Notes: generated from the letters alone by a model not told the origin. A stretch of 64,000 bases of DNA from an uncultured Lachnospiraceae bacterium (GCA_934364805.1 CAKRMH010000011.1:32228-96227); one strand, 5' to 3'. Positions 44,577 through 52,991 are shown, counted from the stretch's first letter. A program made the numbers and translations.

Positions 44577-44645
44577 CGTGCCCCTCCTGTTAATTTATGT
44601 TGTCATTATAGTTTTTTTTAGGCAAACTGTCAATGTGTGAAATTT

Positions 44646-45860
44646 TTAACATGAAAGACTTTTCTCTAATTCTTCCCGAATCGCTTTGATAAAGCCCTCA
44701 CTGTTTAATACAACCGGGTTCTCGATCGTTGTAATTAAAGCAAGGTCTTTGGTCATTTTTCCTGATTCGATCGTTTTGATGCAGGCATTTTCCAGGAGAT
44801 CTGCAAAACGGATCAGCTCATCCAAACCATCAAGTTCACCACGTTTACGAAGAGCTCCGGTCCATGCAAAAATTGTTGCAACAGAGTTTGTGGAAGTCTC
44901 CTCTCCTTTTAAATGTTTGTAATAATGTCGCTGTACCGTACCGTGTGCTGCTTCGTATTCATAATATCCATGAGGCGATACAAGAACAGAAGTCATCATG
45001 GCAAGAGAACCAAATGCTGAGGAGATCATATCGCTCATAACATCACCGTCATAATTTTTACATGCCCAGATAAATCCACCCTCTGATTTCATAACGCGTG
45101 CTACAGCATCATCGATCAGCGTATAGAAATATGTAATTCCTGCTTTTTCAAATTTGTCTTTGTATTCCGCATCAAAAATCTCCTGGAAGATATCTTTGAA
45201 TGTGTGGTCATACTTTTTGGAAATGGTATCCTTAGTCGCAAACCAGAGGTCCTGTTTGGTATCAAGCGCATATTTAAAGCAGCTGTGTGCAAAACTTTCG
45301 ATGGAATCATTTAAGTTATGCTGTCCCTGAATAACTCCTGCACCTGTAAAGTTATGGATCAGTTCACGGACTTCGGTTCCATCCTCAGCAGTATATACGA
45401 GCTCTGCTTTTCCAGGTCCTGGAATTTTCATTTCGGAAGCCTTATAAACGTCACCATATGCATGACGGGCGATCGTTATTGGTTTTTTCCATGTTTTTAC
45501 GTTTGGCTCAATGCCTTTTACAACGATCGGGGCACGGAATACGGTACCATCTAACATGGCACGGATCGTTCCATTCGGGCTTTTCCACATTTCTTTCAGG
45601 TTATATTCTGTCATACGGGCAGCATTCGGTGTGATGGTTGCACATTTTACTGCAACACCGTATTTCTTGGTTGCATTAGCAGAATCAACGGTAACCTGGT
45701 CATTGGTACGATTTCGCTCTTCAAGTCCAAGGTCATAATACTCTGTTTTTAAATCGATAAATGGAGTGAGCAGTTCATCCTTAATCATCTGCCAGAGGAT
45801 TCTTGTCATTTCATCTCCGTCCATCTCTACTAAAGGGGTCTTCATACTGATTTTAGCCAT
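44646..45860 (-). CDS. icd: NADP-dependent isocitrate dehydrogenase (eukaryote-like class)
   Basis: A 404-aa homodimeric-type isocitrate dehydrogenase converting isocitrate to 2-oxoglutarate with NADP. 'PLVEMDGDEMTRILWQMIKD', 'SPNGTIRAMLDGTVFRAPI' and 'SDMISSAFGSLAMMTSVLVS' mark the class shared with eukaryotic IDH1/IDH2 rather than E. coli Icd. It is last in the operon with the Re-type citrate synthase and the GntR regulator, so the operon supplies 2-oxoglutarate for glutamate synthesis. No aconitase gene is present in the window. Confidence 0.95.
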   Translation of the reverse strand: MAKISMKTPLVEMDGDEMTRILWQMIKDELLTPFIDLKTEYYDLGLEERNRTNDQVTVDSANATKKYGVAVKCATITPNAARMTEYNLKEMWKSPNGTIRAMLDGTVFRAPIVVKGIEPNVKTWKKPITIARHAYGDVYKASEMKIPGPGKAELVYTAEDGTEVRELIHNFTGAGVIQGQHNLNDSIESFAHSCFKYALDTKQDLWFATKDTISKKYDHTFKDIFQEIFDAEYKDKFEKAGITYFYTLIDDAVARVMKSEGGFIWACKNYDGDVMSDMISSAFGSLAMMTSVLVSPHGYYEYEAAHGTVQRHYYKHLKGEETSTNSVATIFAWTGALRKRGELDGLDELIRFADLLENACIKTIESGKMTKDLALITTIENPVVLNSEGFIKAIREELEKSLSC

Positions 45861-45935
45861 TTTACGGTTCTCCTTCTACATACATTTTATTTAAAAACAT
45901 TACAAATCCCAAAAATTGCAGGTTGTAATGCTTAT

Positions 45936-46595
45936 TTACTTGATCAGATTGTCCCAGCCTATCTTGTCCATATTGGACACCGTGTTGCGGATGTGGATTG
46001 TTGCAGCTTCTTCTGCTTTTTCAGGATCATGCTTTTTTAATGCTTCAACAATCACTTTATGTTCTTCGGTCGATTCCTGGACACGTTTCGCCTCTGCAAG
46101 GGTAACCTTGCGTACACGCTGCACATACTGATGATAATCGGTAAGAATATGTTTCAATTCCTTGCTCCCGGATGCCAGATATAAAATTTCATGAAAGCGG
46201 TTATCCAGTTCAACCATCTGTTCCCAGTTCTGCTTGCCTGCATGAAACTCCGATAAGAAGATATTTTCTTCCAGTTCATTTAACTGTTCTTCCGTAACAT
46301 TGACAGCAGCCCACTTTGCGCACAATCCCTCTAAAAGGGAACGCATTTCATAAATGTCCCGGATATCTTTTTTGGATAATCCGACAACATAGGCACCTTT
46401 ATTTGGAATAATGGAAACAAGACCTTCCAACTCCAGCTGGCGCAATGCTTCCCGCACCGGAGTACGGCTGACACCCAGTTCATCTCCGATGTTCTTTTCT
46501 TTCAATTCTTCATTTGCAGCGTATTTCCCGGACAGGATTCCCTCTCGGATCTTATGAAATACGCGCGATCCTAATGAATAATTATCCTCTGCCAT
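45936..46595 (-). CDS. GntR family regulator, FadR/FCD type
   Basis: A 219-aa regulator. The N-terminal winged helix (about residues 10-75) has 'IREGILSGKYAANEELKE' and SRTPVREALRQLELEGLV; the C-terminal all-helical FCD ligand domain (about 90-215) carries the metal/ligand His residues in 'LDNRFHEILY', 'HHQYV'-like and 'EEHKVIVEALKKHD' segments. It lies between the Re-citrate synthase and icd genes and probably controls this operon through the palindrome at 48040-48053. The effector is unknown; a citrate-cycle intermediate is a reasonable guess. Confidence 0.9.
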   Translation of the reverse strand: MAEDNYSLGSRVFHKIREGILSGKYAANEELKEKNIGDELGVSRTPVREALRQLELEGLVSIIPNKGAYVVGLSKKDIRDIYEMRSLLEGLCAKWAAVNVTEEQLNELEENIFLSEFHAGKQNWEQMVELDNRFHEILYLASGSKELKHILTDYHQYVQRVRKVTLAEAKRVQESTEEHKVIVEALKKHDPEKAEEAATIHIRNTVSNMDKIGWDNLIK

Positions 46596-46607
46596 ATGCT
46601 ACCTCGA

Positions 46608-47990
46608 CTATAAAACAATATTGAGCTTTTTGCAACAGTCTGTTATCTCTACGACCAGCTCGTTGTCGGTAAGTACCGTAACACGTCCATCTTCATACTG
46701 TTTATCAACCCAGGCTTTTACCATTTTGACAAGTTCACTGTTTTTATCGATCTTACGGTCTTCTTTAAGATGATAATAATTGTTGATCCAGTGTGCAATA
46801 CCAGCAAGGCCGGATGTATTGGAAACAGCAACAAGTGGTGGACGGTTTAAAAATTTACCGGTATCAAAGATATTATAAATTTCTTCATTCTTCAGCAGAC
46901 CATCTGCGTGGATTCCGGCTCTTGTAACGTTGAAATTGCTTCCAACAAAAGGTGTTCTGCTAGGCTGCTTGTATCCCAGTTCTTTTTCAAAATACTCAGA
47001 AAGTTCCGTAATGACAGTCGTATCCATGCCATCTAAGGTTCCCTTTAACTGTGCATATTCAAATACCATAGCTTCAAGAGGCGTATTTCCGGTTCTTTCT
47101 CCGATTCCGAACAGTGAGCAGTTTACACCGCTTGCTCCGTAAAGCCATGCGGTTGTTGAGTTATTAACAGCTTTATAAAAATCATTATGTCCATGCCATT
47201 CAATCAGCTCTGAAGGAACGCCTGCATGTGTAGTCAATCCATAAATAATACCCGGTACACTTCTTGGAATAACAGCACCTGGGAAGTTAACACCATATCC
47301 CATGGTATCACACGCACGGATCTTGATCGGAATCTTGTATTCATCCATTAATTTCATAAGTTCAAGACAGAATGGAATAACAAACCCATAAATATCTGAA
47401 CGTGTAATATCTTCCAGGTGACATCTTGGGCTGATTCCGGTCTCAAGACATTCGCGGATAACACTTAAATACAGGTTCATTACTTCTTTTCTTGTCATTT
47501 TCATCTTGTAGAAAATATGATAATCCGAGCAGCTGACAAGAATACCTGTTTCACGGAGTCCGATATCTTTTACAAGCTGGAAATCCTGTTTGCTTGCGCG
47601 AATCCATGCTGTTACTTCCGGGAATTTATATCCACGTTCCAGACATTTATATACTGCGTCACGGTCTTTCTTGCTATAAAGGAAAAACTCACTCTGGCGG
47701 ATCTTTCCTTTTGGTCCGCCAAGTTTGTGAAGATAATCATAGATCGTTACGATCTGCTCAGTTGTATACGGAGCTCTTGACTGCTGGCCATCCCGAAACG
47801 TTGTATCTGTAATCCAGATATCCTCCGGCATGTTATGAGGCACGATACGATCATTAAATGCAATCTTCGGGATCTCTTCATACGGAAACAGATTACGGAA
47901 TGTATTTGGTTCTGTGACATCTGCCAGCTGATAAAAATGCTCTTCTAATTGAAGAAGATTTGTTTTATTGTTCATGACTACTTCTCTCAT
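46608..47990 (-). CDS. Re-citrate synthase-like HMGL family enzyme
   Basis: A 460-aa member of the DRE-TIM (HMGL-like) metallolyase family: 'IWITDTTFRDGQQSRAPY' is the metal and catalytic motif and 'IEWHGHNDFYKAVNNS' gives the two His metal ligands; 'LFGIGERTGNTPLEAM' is also typical. Its length and the block 'GGPKGKIRQSEFFLY' match the (Re)-citrate synthases described in Clostridium kluyveri and relatives more than isopropylmalate synthases, and no leucine-feedback domain is seen. Pairing with icd supports citrate synthesis; homocitrate synthase remains possible. The start ATG has GGAG seven bases upstream. Confidence 0.82.
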   Translation of the reverse strand: MREVVMNNKTNLLQLEEHFYQLADVTEPNTFRNLFPYEEIPKIAFNDRIVPHNMPEDIWITDTTFRDGQQSRAPYTTEQIVTIYDYLHKLGGPKGKIRQSEFFLYSKKDRDAVYKCLERGYKFPEVTAWIRASKQDFQLVKDIGLRETGILVSCSDYHIFYKMKMTRKEVMNLYLSVIRECLETGISPRCHLEDITRSDIYGFVIPFCLELMKLMDEYKIPIKIRACDTMGYGVNFPGAVIPRSVPGIIYGLTTHAGVPSELIEWHGHNDFYKAVNNSTTAWLYGASGVNCSLFGIGERTGNTPLEAMVFEYAQLKGTLDGMDTTVITELSEYFEKELGYKQPSRTPFVGSNFNVTRAGIHADGLLKNEEIYNIFDTGKFLNRPPLVAVSNTSGLAGIAHWINNYYHLKEDRKIDKNSELVKMVKAWVDKQYEDGRVTVLTDNELVVEITDCCKKLNIVL

Positions 47991-48039
47991 GGCTAATCTC
48001 CTTTATATATACATTCTAATTGTATATTCTTACATGAAT

Positions 48040-48053
48040 AATTGTATACAATT
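48040..48053. promoter_or_regulatory. GntR (FadR-type) operator in front of the Re-citrate synthase operon
   Basis: AATTGTATACAATT is a perfect 14-bp palindrome that fits the FadR-family half-site pattern T-n-GT-n-n-AC-n-A. It lies 14-27 bases downstream of the predicted -10 box and 50 bases before the start codon, where a bound repressor would block transcription. The GntR gene in the same operon is the likely binder, giving autoregulation. Confidence 0.6.
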
Positions 48054-48066
48054 ATACTTTGCTTCT

Positions 48067-48095
48067 AGTTTAGTCATTTACCACAATAAAGTCAA
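48067..48095 (-). promoter_or_regulatory. Predicted promoter of the Re-citrate synthase-gntR-icd operon
   Basis: On the leftward strand TTGACT (48095-48090) and TAAACT (48072-48067) are 17 bases apart, a good vegetative promoter. Transcription would begin near 48060, just before the palindromic operator, leaving a leader of about 70 bases. Confidence 0.65.
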
Positions 48096-48185
48096 GCCTT
48101 ATTTTCAGAAAAAAGAATTCTTTTTGGAACCCTCTTTGTGTTTTCTCATAGACTATATTGTAAAATAAATATTTGGAGGTCACTT

Positions 48186-48401
48186 ATGAGTGATTTAGCT
48201 GCAACAAACTGTGGATGTGGCGATAACAGCTGCAACTCTATCATCTGGATTATTCTTTTACTGTGCTGCTGCTGTAATGGCGGAAACGGATCTGGCTTCG
48301 GATCTGGATGTGGTGGAAATGATAACTGCTGGATTATCATTTTGCTTCTTCTGTGCTGTGGAGGATGCGGCGGAGGATGTGGCGGCGGCAGCTTATGCTG
48401 A
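48186..48401 (+). CDS. Cys/Gly-rich 'chorion class high-cysteine' small protein
   Basis: A 71-aa protein made of two hydrophobic stretches (IIWIILLLCCCC and CWIIILLLLCCGG) separated and followed by Gly/Asn/Cys-rich segments ending GGCGGGCGGGS. It contains about 16 cysteines. Similar proteins are common in Lachnospiraceae under the misleading database label 'chorion class high-cysteine HCB protein 13'; their function is unknown. A strong ribosome site (TTTGGAGG) precedes ATG at 48186, and a terminator follows, so it is a single-gene unit. Membrane insertion or metal/thiol chemistry are guesses only. Confidence 0.75.
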   Translation: MSDLAATNCGCGDNSCNSIIWIILLLCCCCNGGNGSGFGSGCGGNDNCWIIILLLLCCGGCGGGCGGGSLC

Positions 48402-48432
48402 TCGCATCTTAAAAATGCATAATCCTTGCATG

Positions 48433-48465
48433 AAAAAAGCAGGTCCTTATATGACCTGCTTTTTT
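48433..48465. terminator. Bidirectional terminator between the Cys/Gly protein and the 53-aa gene
   Basis: AAAAAAGCAGGTC and GACCTGCTTTTTT form a long stem with a seven-base loop. The A-rich start and T-rich end give T-runs in both directions, so it ends the rightward Cys/Gly gene and the leftward 53-aa gene whose stop is at 48471. Confidence 0.9.
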
Positions 48466-48470
48466 GCTGT

Positions 48471-48632
48471 TTAGCGTTCTGGGCTTTTGTATTCTCTTTT
48501 GGGTGGCCTGTTTTTCCATTCTGGCTTCAGCTTATCCAGGACCTCGCATTCCTTTGGTATCTGTTTTCTTTTTGCACACTCCTCGTCAATTTCGTACACT
48601 GCTTTTCCGTCAATAATGAGTTTTCCCATCAT
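48471..48632 (-). CDS. Small 53-aa conserved-looking protein
   Basis: A short leftward gene. The product starts MMGKLIIDGKAVYEIDEE, continues with Lys/Glu-rich 'CAKRKQIPKECEVLDKL' and ends 'RPPKREYKSPER'. AAAGGAAATGG lies just before the ATG pair (48632 or 48629), and a bidirectional terminator follows its stop directly, which supports a real gene. I recall similarly sized proteins with the same 'MGK-x-x-IDG-x-A-x-YEIDE' start in related bacteria, without function. It is divergent from the gene at 48720. Confidence 0.65.
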   Translation of the reverse strand: MMGKLIIDGKAVYEIDEECAKRKQIPKECEVLDKLKPEWKNRPPKREYKSPER

Positions 48633-48719
48633 CCATTTCCTTCTTTTCCTTTTATTATATTTATATGACAGACGGAATAAAAAGGAATATTGATCATAGT
48701 ATTTATAAAAAAGGCAATT

Positions 48720-49049
48720 ATGGAAGAATCAAATAAGTTTACACCATACGATGAAAAAATGCAGACCAGGGAACTTCAGATGCTAAAAACAATGGTGCCC
48801 TATATGAGTGGCACCAGGCAAAAACAAATTGCAATCTTTATCCAATATCTGGAATTACAGAATACATTAAAACTATTCTCCGGTTCCAAGGGCGGACTTG
48901 CAATATGCGAAATCCCAGAAGGCGCTGACAGGCGTTCTTCCATGTTGAACGCCATGCGTCAATACTGTTCTCCCAAAGAACAGGAAACGATTGATATGTT
49001 ATTAAATATGTTCAGCATTCTTGATAATTATGAATTATTTTTAAAATAG
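48720..49049 (+). CDS. Unknown helical protein, first of a two-gene unit
   Basis: Not recognised. The 109-aa product is predicted mostly alpha-helical: 'EKMQTRELQMLKTMVPYM', 'KQIAIFIQYLELQNTLKLF', 'EQETIDMLLNMFSILDNY'. ATG at 48720 is preferred (AAGG five bases upstream) over an upstream in-frame ATG. It is followed after nine bases by a second small unknown gene, so the pair is co-transcribed. Functional meaning is not clear. Confidence 0.65.
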   Translation: MEESNKFTPYDEKMQTRELQMLKTMVPYMSGTRQKQIAIFIQYLELQNTLKLFSGSKGGLAICEIPEGADRRSSMLNAMRQYCSPKEQETIDMLLNMFSILDNYELFLK

Positions 49050-49058
49050 GAGGTCACG

Positions 49059-49343
49059 ATGAACCCGGATGATGTTTTATTTCAAAATCCTGTTTTTCAG
49101 GGAATGGACCCTGAAAAACTGCAATTTATACTCTCCTTTGCCCAGAAGGATAAACCAAAAAACATGAAAGAAGCCATGCCATTTCTTCTTGCAAATATGA
49201 ATATTGCGAAAAAGAAAAATCTGAATTTCTCTGCGCCGGAAGTACAGCTGATTGCCGAAATCTTAAGCCGGGATCTTCCAGATGCTGAGAAAGAACGTGT
49301 ACGAAAGATGCTGTCTGTTATGTCACACAATACCAAAAGCTAA
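49059..49343 (+). CDS. Unknown helical protein, second of a two-gene unit
   Basis: Not recognised. The 94-aa product begins 'MNPDDVLFQNPVFQGMDPEK' (shortened: NPVFQGMDPEKLQFI) and is a helical protein with a Lys-rich middle and the segment 'FSAPEVQLIAEILSRDLP'. AGGAGG precedes the ATG. Both genes of the pair show a similar style: small, helical, with a Met-rich core. It ends convergently, overlapping the leftward propeller protein gene by four bases. Confidence 0.65.
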   Translation: MNPDDVLFQNPVFQGMDPEKLQFILSFAQKDKPKNMKEAMPFLLANMNIAKKKNLNFSAPEVQLIAEILSRDLPDAEKERVRKMLSVMSHNTKS

Positions 49344-50641
49344 TGTTTCAGAGAATCCACCCGGATCTGGAGTATCTTATCGATTGGCGAAGTGCTGGTT
49401 CCCTTTCCATCTGTTCCTTCATAATATTTCTCGCCGGCAGATTCAAAAATTACATATAGGGCATCATCCTGAAAATCAATTTCTTCAGATCCGGGCGGCA
49501 TCTCGATCCTTAGAACCGGCTTTTTCGGTTTGGATGACATTGCCGTTACGGATTCATATACCTTGATATAAGAAGAACTGTTCCGGCCGTAAGAAGTGCT
49601 CAGGTACACACTTCCATCGTCTCCAAAAGTAATGCCCTGGACCTGACTTGGAATATGGTATTTACTGAGCGTTTTTAACTGCTTACTGCTGCTGTCAAAA
49701 TAATATGCAACCATTCTGGAATTCAGATATTTGGTATGTGTGGCAACCCAGAGCCTTCCGCCATAGTAAGTAATACAGGAAGGTGCATTATTTACTGGAA
49801 AGATATCAACTACATCCGTTGCATCTACAACGCTTCCTTTGTTTGCCGCTGCCATTGTCTGGATAAAATCATAGGAGATCCGTTCAATGGATTTTGTATA
49901 TGAATTGCAGACCCATACATTTTGTCCGTCAAATGCAATTCCCCCAAGATGACTGTTCGGATCCATGCCAAGTGTAACAAGAAATTCTCCCGTTGCACGG
50001 TCAAAGACAAGCAGTTCACCCATGCAGTCATCTTCTGTTGAATACGATGTGACTAACACAAGCTCATCCGTCAGGCAGATCCCTTGCGGACACTGTGATT
50101 CGCTGAAAATATAATTATTGAGAAAATCGTCCTCTCTTGTAGATGGCATTCCCGGAATGTTTATGTTGTCACAGAAACTGTACTCACAGTCTTTCAGACG
50201 TCTGGTATTTTTTCCCGGGCGTCTGGAAGCATGATAATCATAATGTTCGACGTTATACCGGTTATCAATGTTGTCTGTCCATTTTGCATAAAGTACAAGA
50301 TCCCCGCAGAAAGAATCGTCAATCTGCTCGATCTTTCTGGTAAAGTTTTTGTCCAGATACCATCCGGAAAAGGTATAACCATACCGGTAAGGAATTCTCA
50401 GCTTGATCGCAGCCTGCCCTGCTTCATAATGATCGGGATTGGACCATTGATTGATTCCACCATATAATATATAAAATACATGAAATTCTTTTGTGACGGC
50501 TGTATTGGCATCATATGCATGCGTAAAAACAGAGGCATCTGATGTAATGGTATCAGATGCCTCTGTCTGGTCTGTTAATGATCCATTCATCCATAAATAT
50601 ATAATGCATAATACTGCGATGATCCAAAGTCGAACTTTCAT
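49340..50641 (-). CDS. Secreted protein with InlB B-repeat and beta-propeller
   Basis: A 433-aa exported protein. An N-terminal signal segment (residues 1-22, 'LWIIAVLCIIYLWMNG') is followed by a Listeria-Bacteroides (InlB B) repeat at about 65-115 ('IPYRYGYTFSGWYLDKNFT', 'LVLYAKWT') and a six- or seven-bladed propeller-like region (about 150-430) with repeated 'GEL-x-V-x-D-x-x-TGE' and 'GIAFDGQNVWVCNSY' units. No sortase motif is seen. The start ATG has GGAG eight bases upstream. A role at the cell surface, perhaps binding or sensing, is inferred. Confidence 0.75.
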   Translation of the reverse strand: MKVRLWIIAVLCIIYLWMNGSLTDQTEASDTITSDASVFTHAYDANTAVTKEFHVFYILYGGINQWSNPDHYEAGQAAIKLRIPYRYGYTFSGWYLDKNFTRKIEQIDDSFCGDLVLYAKWTDNIDNRYNVEHYDYHASRRPGKNTRRLKDCEYSFCDNINIPGMPSTREDDFLNNYIFSESQCPQGICLTDELVLVTSYSTEDDCMGELLVFDRATGEFLVTLGMDPNSHLGGIAFDGQNVWVCNSYTKSIERISYDFIQTMAAANKGSVVDATDVVDIFPVNNAPSCITYYGGRLWVATHTKYLNSRMVAYYFDSSSKQLKTLSKYHIPSQVQGITFGDDGSVYLSTSYGRNSSSYIKVYESVTAMSSKPKKPVLRIEMPPGSEEIDFQDDALYVIFESAGEKYYEGTDGKGTSTSPIDKILQIRVDSLKH

Positions 50642-50679
50642 TTGCAGTACTCCTTTATCCACGGTATGGATCTATTGTA

Positions 50680-52773
50680 TTACGTTTCTTCAAAATCTAC
50701 AAGTTTACTTGCTCTTTCCTCAATCTGCTGTTTTGCAATCTCATCCGGAGCCTGTTCATATCCTGCAAATTCATAAGAGAATGTGCCGCTTCCGCTTGTC
50801 ATGGAGCGAAGTCTGGTATTATATCCATATAGCTCAAGATACGGAATATCTGCCGTAATCTCCTGATAACCGTTCTCTGTCGGAACCATCCCCATAACAC
50901 GTCCTCGTCTCTTATTCAGGTCTCCCATTATATCTCCGGTATAATTTTCCGGCACAATAACTTTTAATGATGCAATTGGCTCTAAAAGTACTGGAGACGC
51001 ATCCATGAATCCTTTTCGGAAAGCCTGCATTGCAGCAGTTTTAAAGGCCATTTCTGAGGAATCAACCGGATGATACGATCCATCATAAAGAACAGCTTTT
51101 ACTCCTGTGACCGGATAAGCAGCAAGAGGTCCTTTTTTCACCGATTCCATGATTCCTTTTTCTACTGCTGGGAAGAAATTTTTCGGAACCGCACCGCCAA
51201 CCACACATTGTTCAAATACATATGGTGTATCCAGATCACCGGATGGCTCAAAGGTCATTTTTACATGACCATACTGTCCATGTCCACCCGACTGTTTTTT
51301 ATATTTGTATTCCACATCCACTTTTTTACGAAGCGTCTCCCGGAATGCAACTTTTGGCTTCATCAGATCGATCGCAACCTTATATTTATGAAGCAGTGTA
51401 CCTGCAACAATCTCAAGGTGCTGCTCGCCCATACCATATAATAAAGTCTGTCCGTTTTCACTGTCATTTATATTGGCAAGCGTCAGATCTTCCTGCAATA
51501 ATTTCTGGATAGCCTGGGAAATTTTGTCTTCGTCTCCTTTATTTCTGGCTTTGTATCTCAGATTTACATATGGCCTGGAGATTGCAGTCCTCAAATATGC
51601 AACTGGATTAGCACGGGTGGAAAGAGAATCCGTTGTGACCGTCTTTTGTAATTTGGCAAGTGCTCCGATATCTCCGGCATGAAGTTCCGGAACTTCTTCT
51701 ACTTTATTTCCCCTCATGACATAAATCCGTCCGGCTTTTTCTTCAAAATCCCTGTGATAGTTATAAAGCAGATCATCGGTCTTGATCACGCCGGAATTTA
51801 CCTTGATCAAAGAATACTTTCCAATAAACGGATCGACGATCGTTTTGAAAACATATGCGGATTTGCTCTTTGAAAAATCATAATCGGCCTGGAACACCTC
51901 GTTGCTCTTTACATTGATACCGGCACAGGTCCGTTTGTCCGGGCTTGGGAAATATTTCACAATGTCCGTCATCAGCGTGTACATTCCTCTTGCCATAAGA
52001 TTAGACCCCATCAAAACCGGAACCATGGAGCCGTCTCCGACATTAATGCGAAGTGCCTGGCGGATCTCGTCTTCGGAAAATTCGTCTCCCTCAAAATAAC
52101 GATCCATAAATTCTTCACTTGTCTCTGCTACAGATTCCAGCAATACATCCCGGCAGATGGCAAGGTTTTCTTTGGAGTACTCCGGCATCTCAAAATGTTC
52201 GACTTCTCCTTTGGCGTTCCATCGTTTTGCTTTCTGCTGTACGACATTGACATAACCGATAAATTCTCCATTCTCACGGATTGGGAGATGGAATGGTGCA
52301 ATCTTTTTCCCATAAAGTTCCTGAAGATCGGTAACGACCTGTCGGAAACTTGCATTATCAATATCCATTTCTGTAACAAAGAACATTCTTGGGAGATGAT
52401 ATTTTTCACAGAGCTCCCATGCTTTCTTCGTGCCTGTCTCTACTCCTGCTTTGCCGGAAACAACAATGACTGCGGCATCTGCAGCAGATACCGCTTCCTC
52501 TGTCTCTCCTATAAAATCAAAGTATCCCGGAGTATCTAATATATTGATCTTCGTATCTTTCCATGGAATCGGAATCAAAGAAGTATGAATCGAAAACTTC
52601 CGTGTAATCTCCTCTTCATCAAAATCGCTGATCGTATTACCGTCTGTAACCTTCCCCATTCTTGTTGTCAGACCCGCCAGATAAGCCATTGCTTCAACCA
52701 GAGAAGACTTACCACATCCCCCATGTCCTAAAAGGACAACATTACGAATTTTGTCTGTTGTGTAAACATTCAT
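50680..52773 (-). CDS. EF-G-like translation GTPase (divergent paralogue)
   Basis: A 697-aa protein with the EF-G domain order (G, II, III, IV, V) but divergent GTPase motifs: G1 is GHGGCGKSSL rather than the A-H-I-D-A-G-K-T-T form, G3 is DTPGYFDF, and the G4 position reads TEMD instead of NKMD. Domain IV shows 'QSGGHGQYGHVKMTFEP', and domain V 'NYTGDIMGDLNKRRGRVMGM'. The canonical EF-G gene is normally beside rpsL-rpsG, so this is a second copy (FusA2-like) of unknown specialisation. The start is ATG at 52773 (GGAGG eight bases upstream). Confidence 0.85.
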   Translation of the reverse strand: MNVYTTDKIRNVVLLGHGGCGKSSLVEAMAYLAGLTTRMGKVTDGNTISDFDEEEITRKFSIHTSLIPIPWKDTKINILDTPGYFDFIGETEEAVSAADAAVIVVSGKAGVETGTKKAWELCEKYHLPRMFFVTEMDIDNASFRQVVTDLQELYGKKIAPFHLPIRENGEFIGYVNVVQQKAKRWNAKGEVEHFEMPEYSKENLAICRDVLLESVAETSEEFMDRYFEGDEFSEDEIRQALRINVGDGSMVPVLMGSNLMARGMYTLMTDIVKYFPSPDKRTCAGINVKSNEVFQADYDFSKSKSAYVFKTIVDPFIGKYSLIKVNSGVIKTDDLLYNYHRDFEEKAGRIYVMRGNKVEEVPELHAGDIGALAKLQKTVTTDSLSTRANPVAYLRTAISRPYVNLRYKARNKGDEDKISQAIQKLLQEDLTLANINDSENGQTLLYGMGEQHLEIVAGTLLHKYKVAIDLMKPKVAFRETLRKKVDVEYKYKKQSGGHGQYGHVKMTFEPSGDLDTPYVFEQCVVGGAVPKNFFPAVEKGIMESVKKGPLAAYPVTGVKAVLYDGSYHPVDSSEMAFKTAAMQAFRKGFMDASPVLLEPIASLKVIVPENYTGDIMGDLNKRRGRVMGMVPTENGYQEITADIPYLELYGYNTRLRSMTSGSGTFSYEFAGYEQAPDEIAKQQIEERASKLVDFEET

Positions 52774-52991
52774 AGTATGTACCTCCAAATTCTGTAAATA
52801 TAGCCATATCTCCTTTTTTGTACAGCAGATTTGTATGGTTATATTGTACTGTATCTGCATTATTATTACAATATATTTATTCATATTTCACAAATATAAT
52901 CATCATGTTCGGTATATGCAGGCAAAAAGTCTTTCATGACTGTGGCAAATATAGTACAATGAAACAAGTATATATCTTGGAGGAAAACATC

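Noticed and set aside
44577..44645. Rex operator upstream of rex
   Set aside because: A TGTTAATTTATG-like stretch is present but does not match the TTGTTAA-n-TTAACAA consensus well enough.
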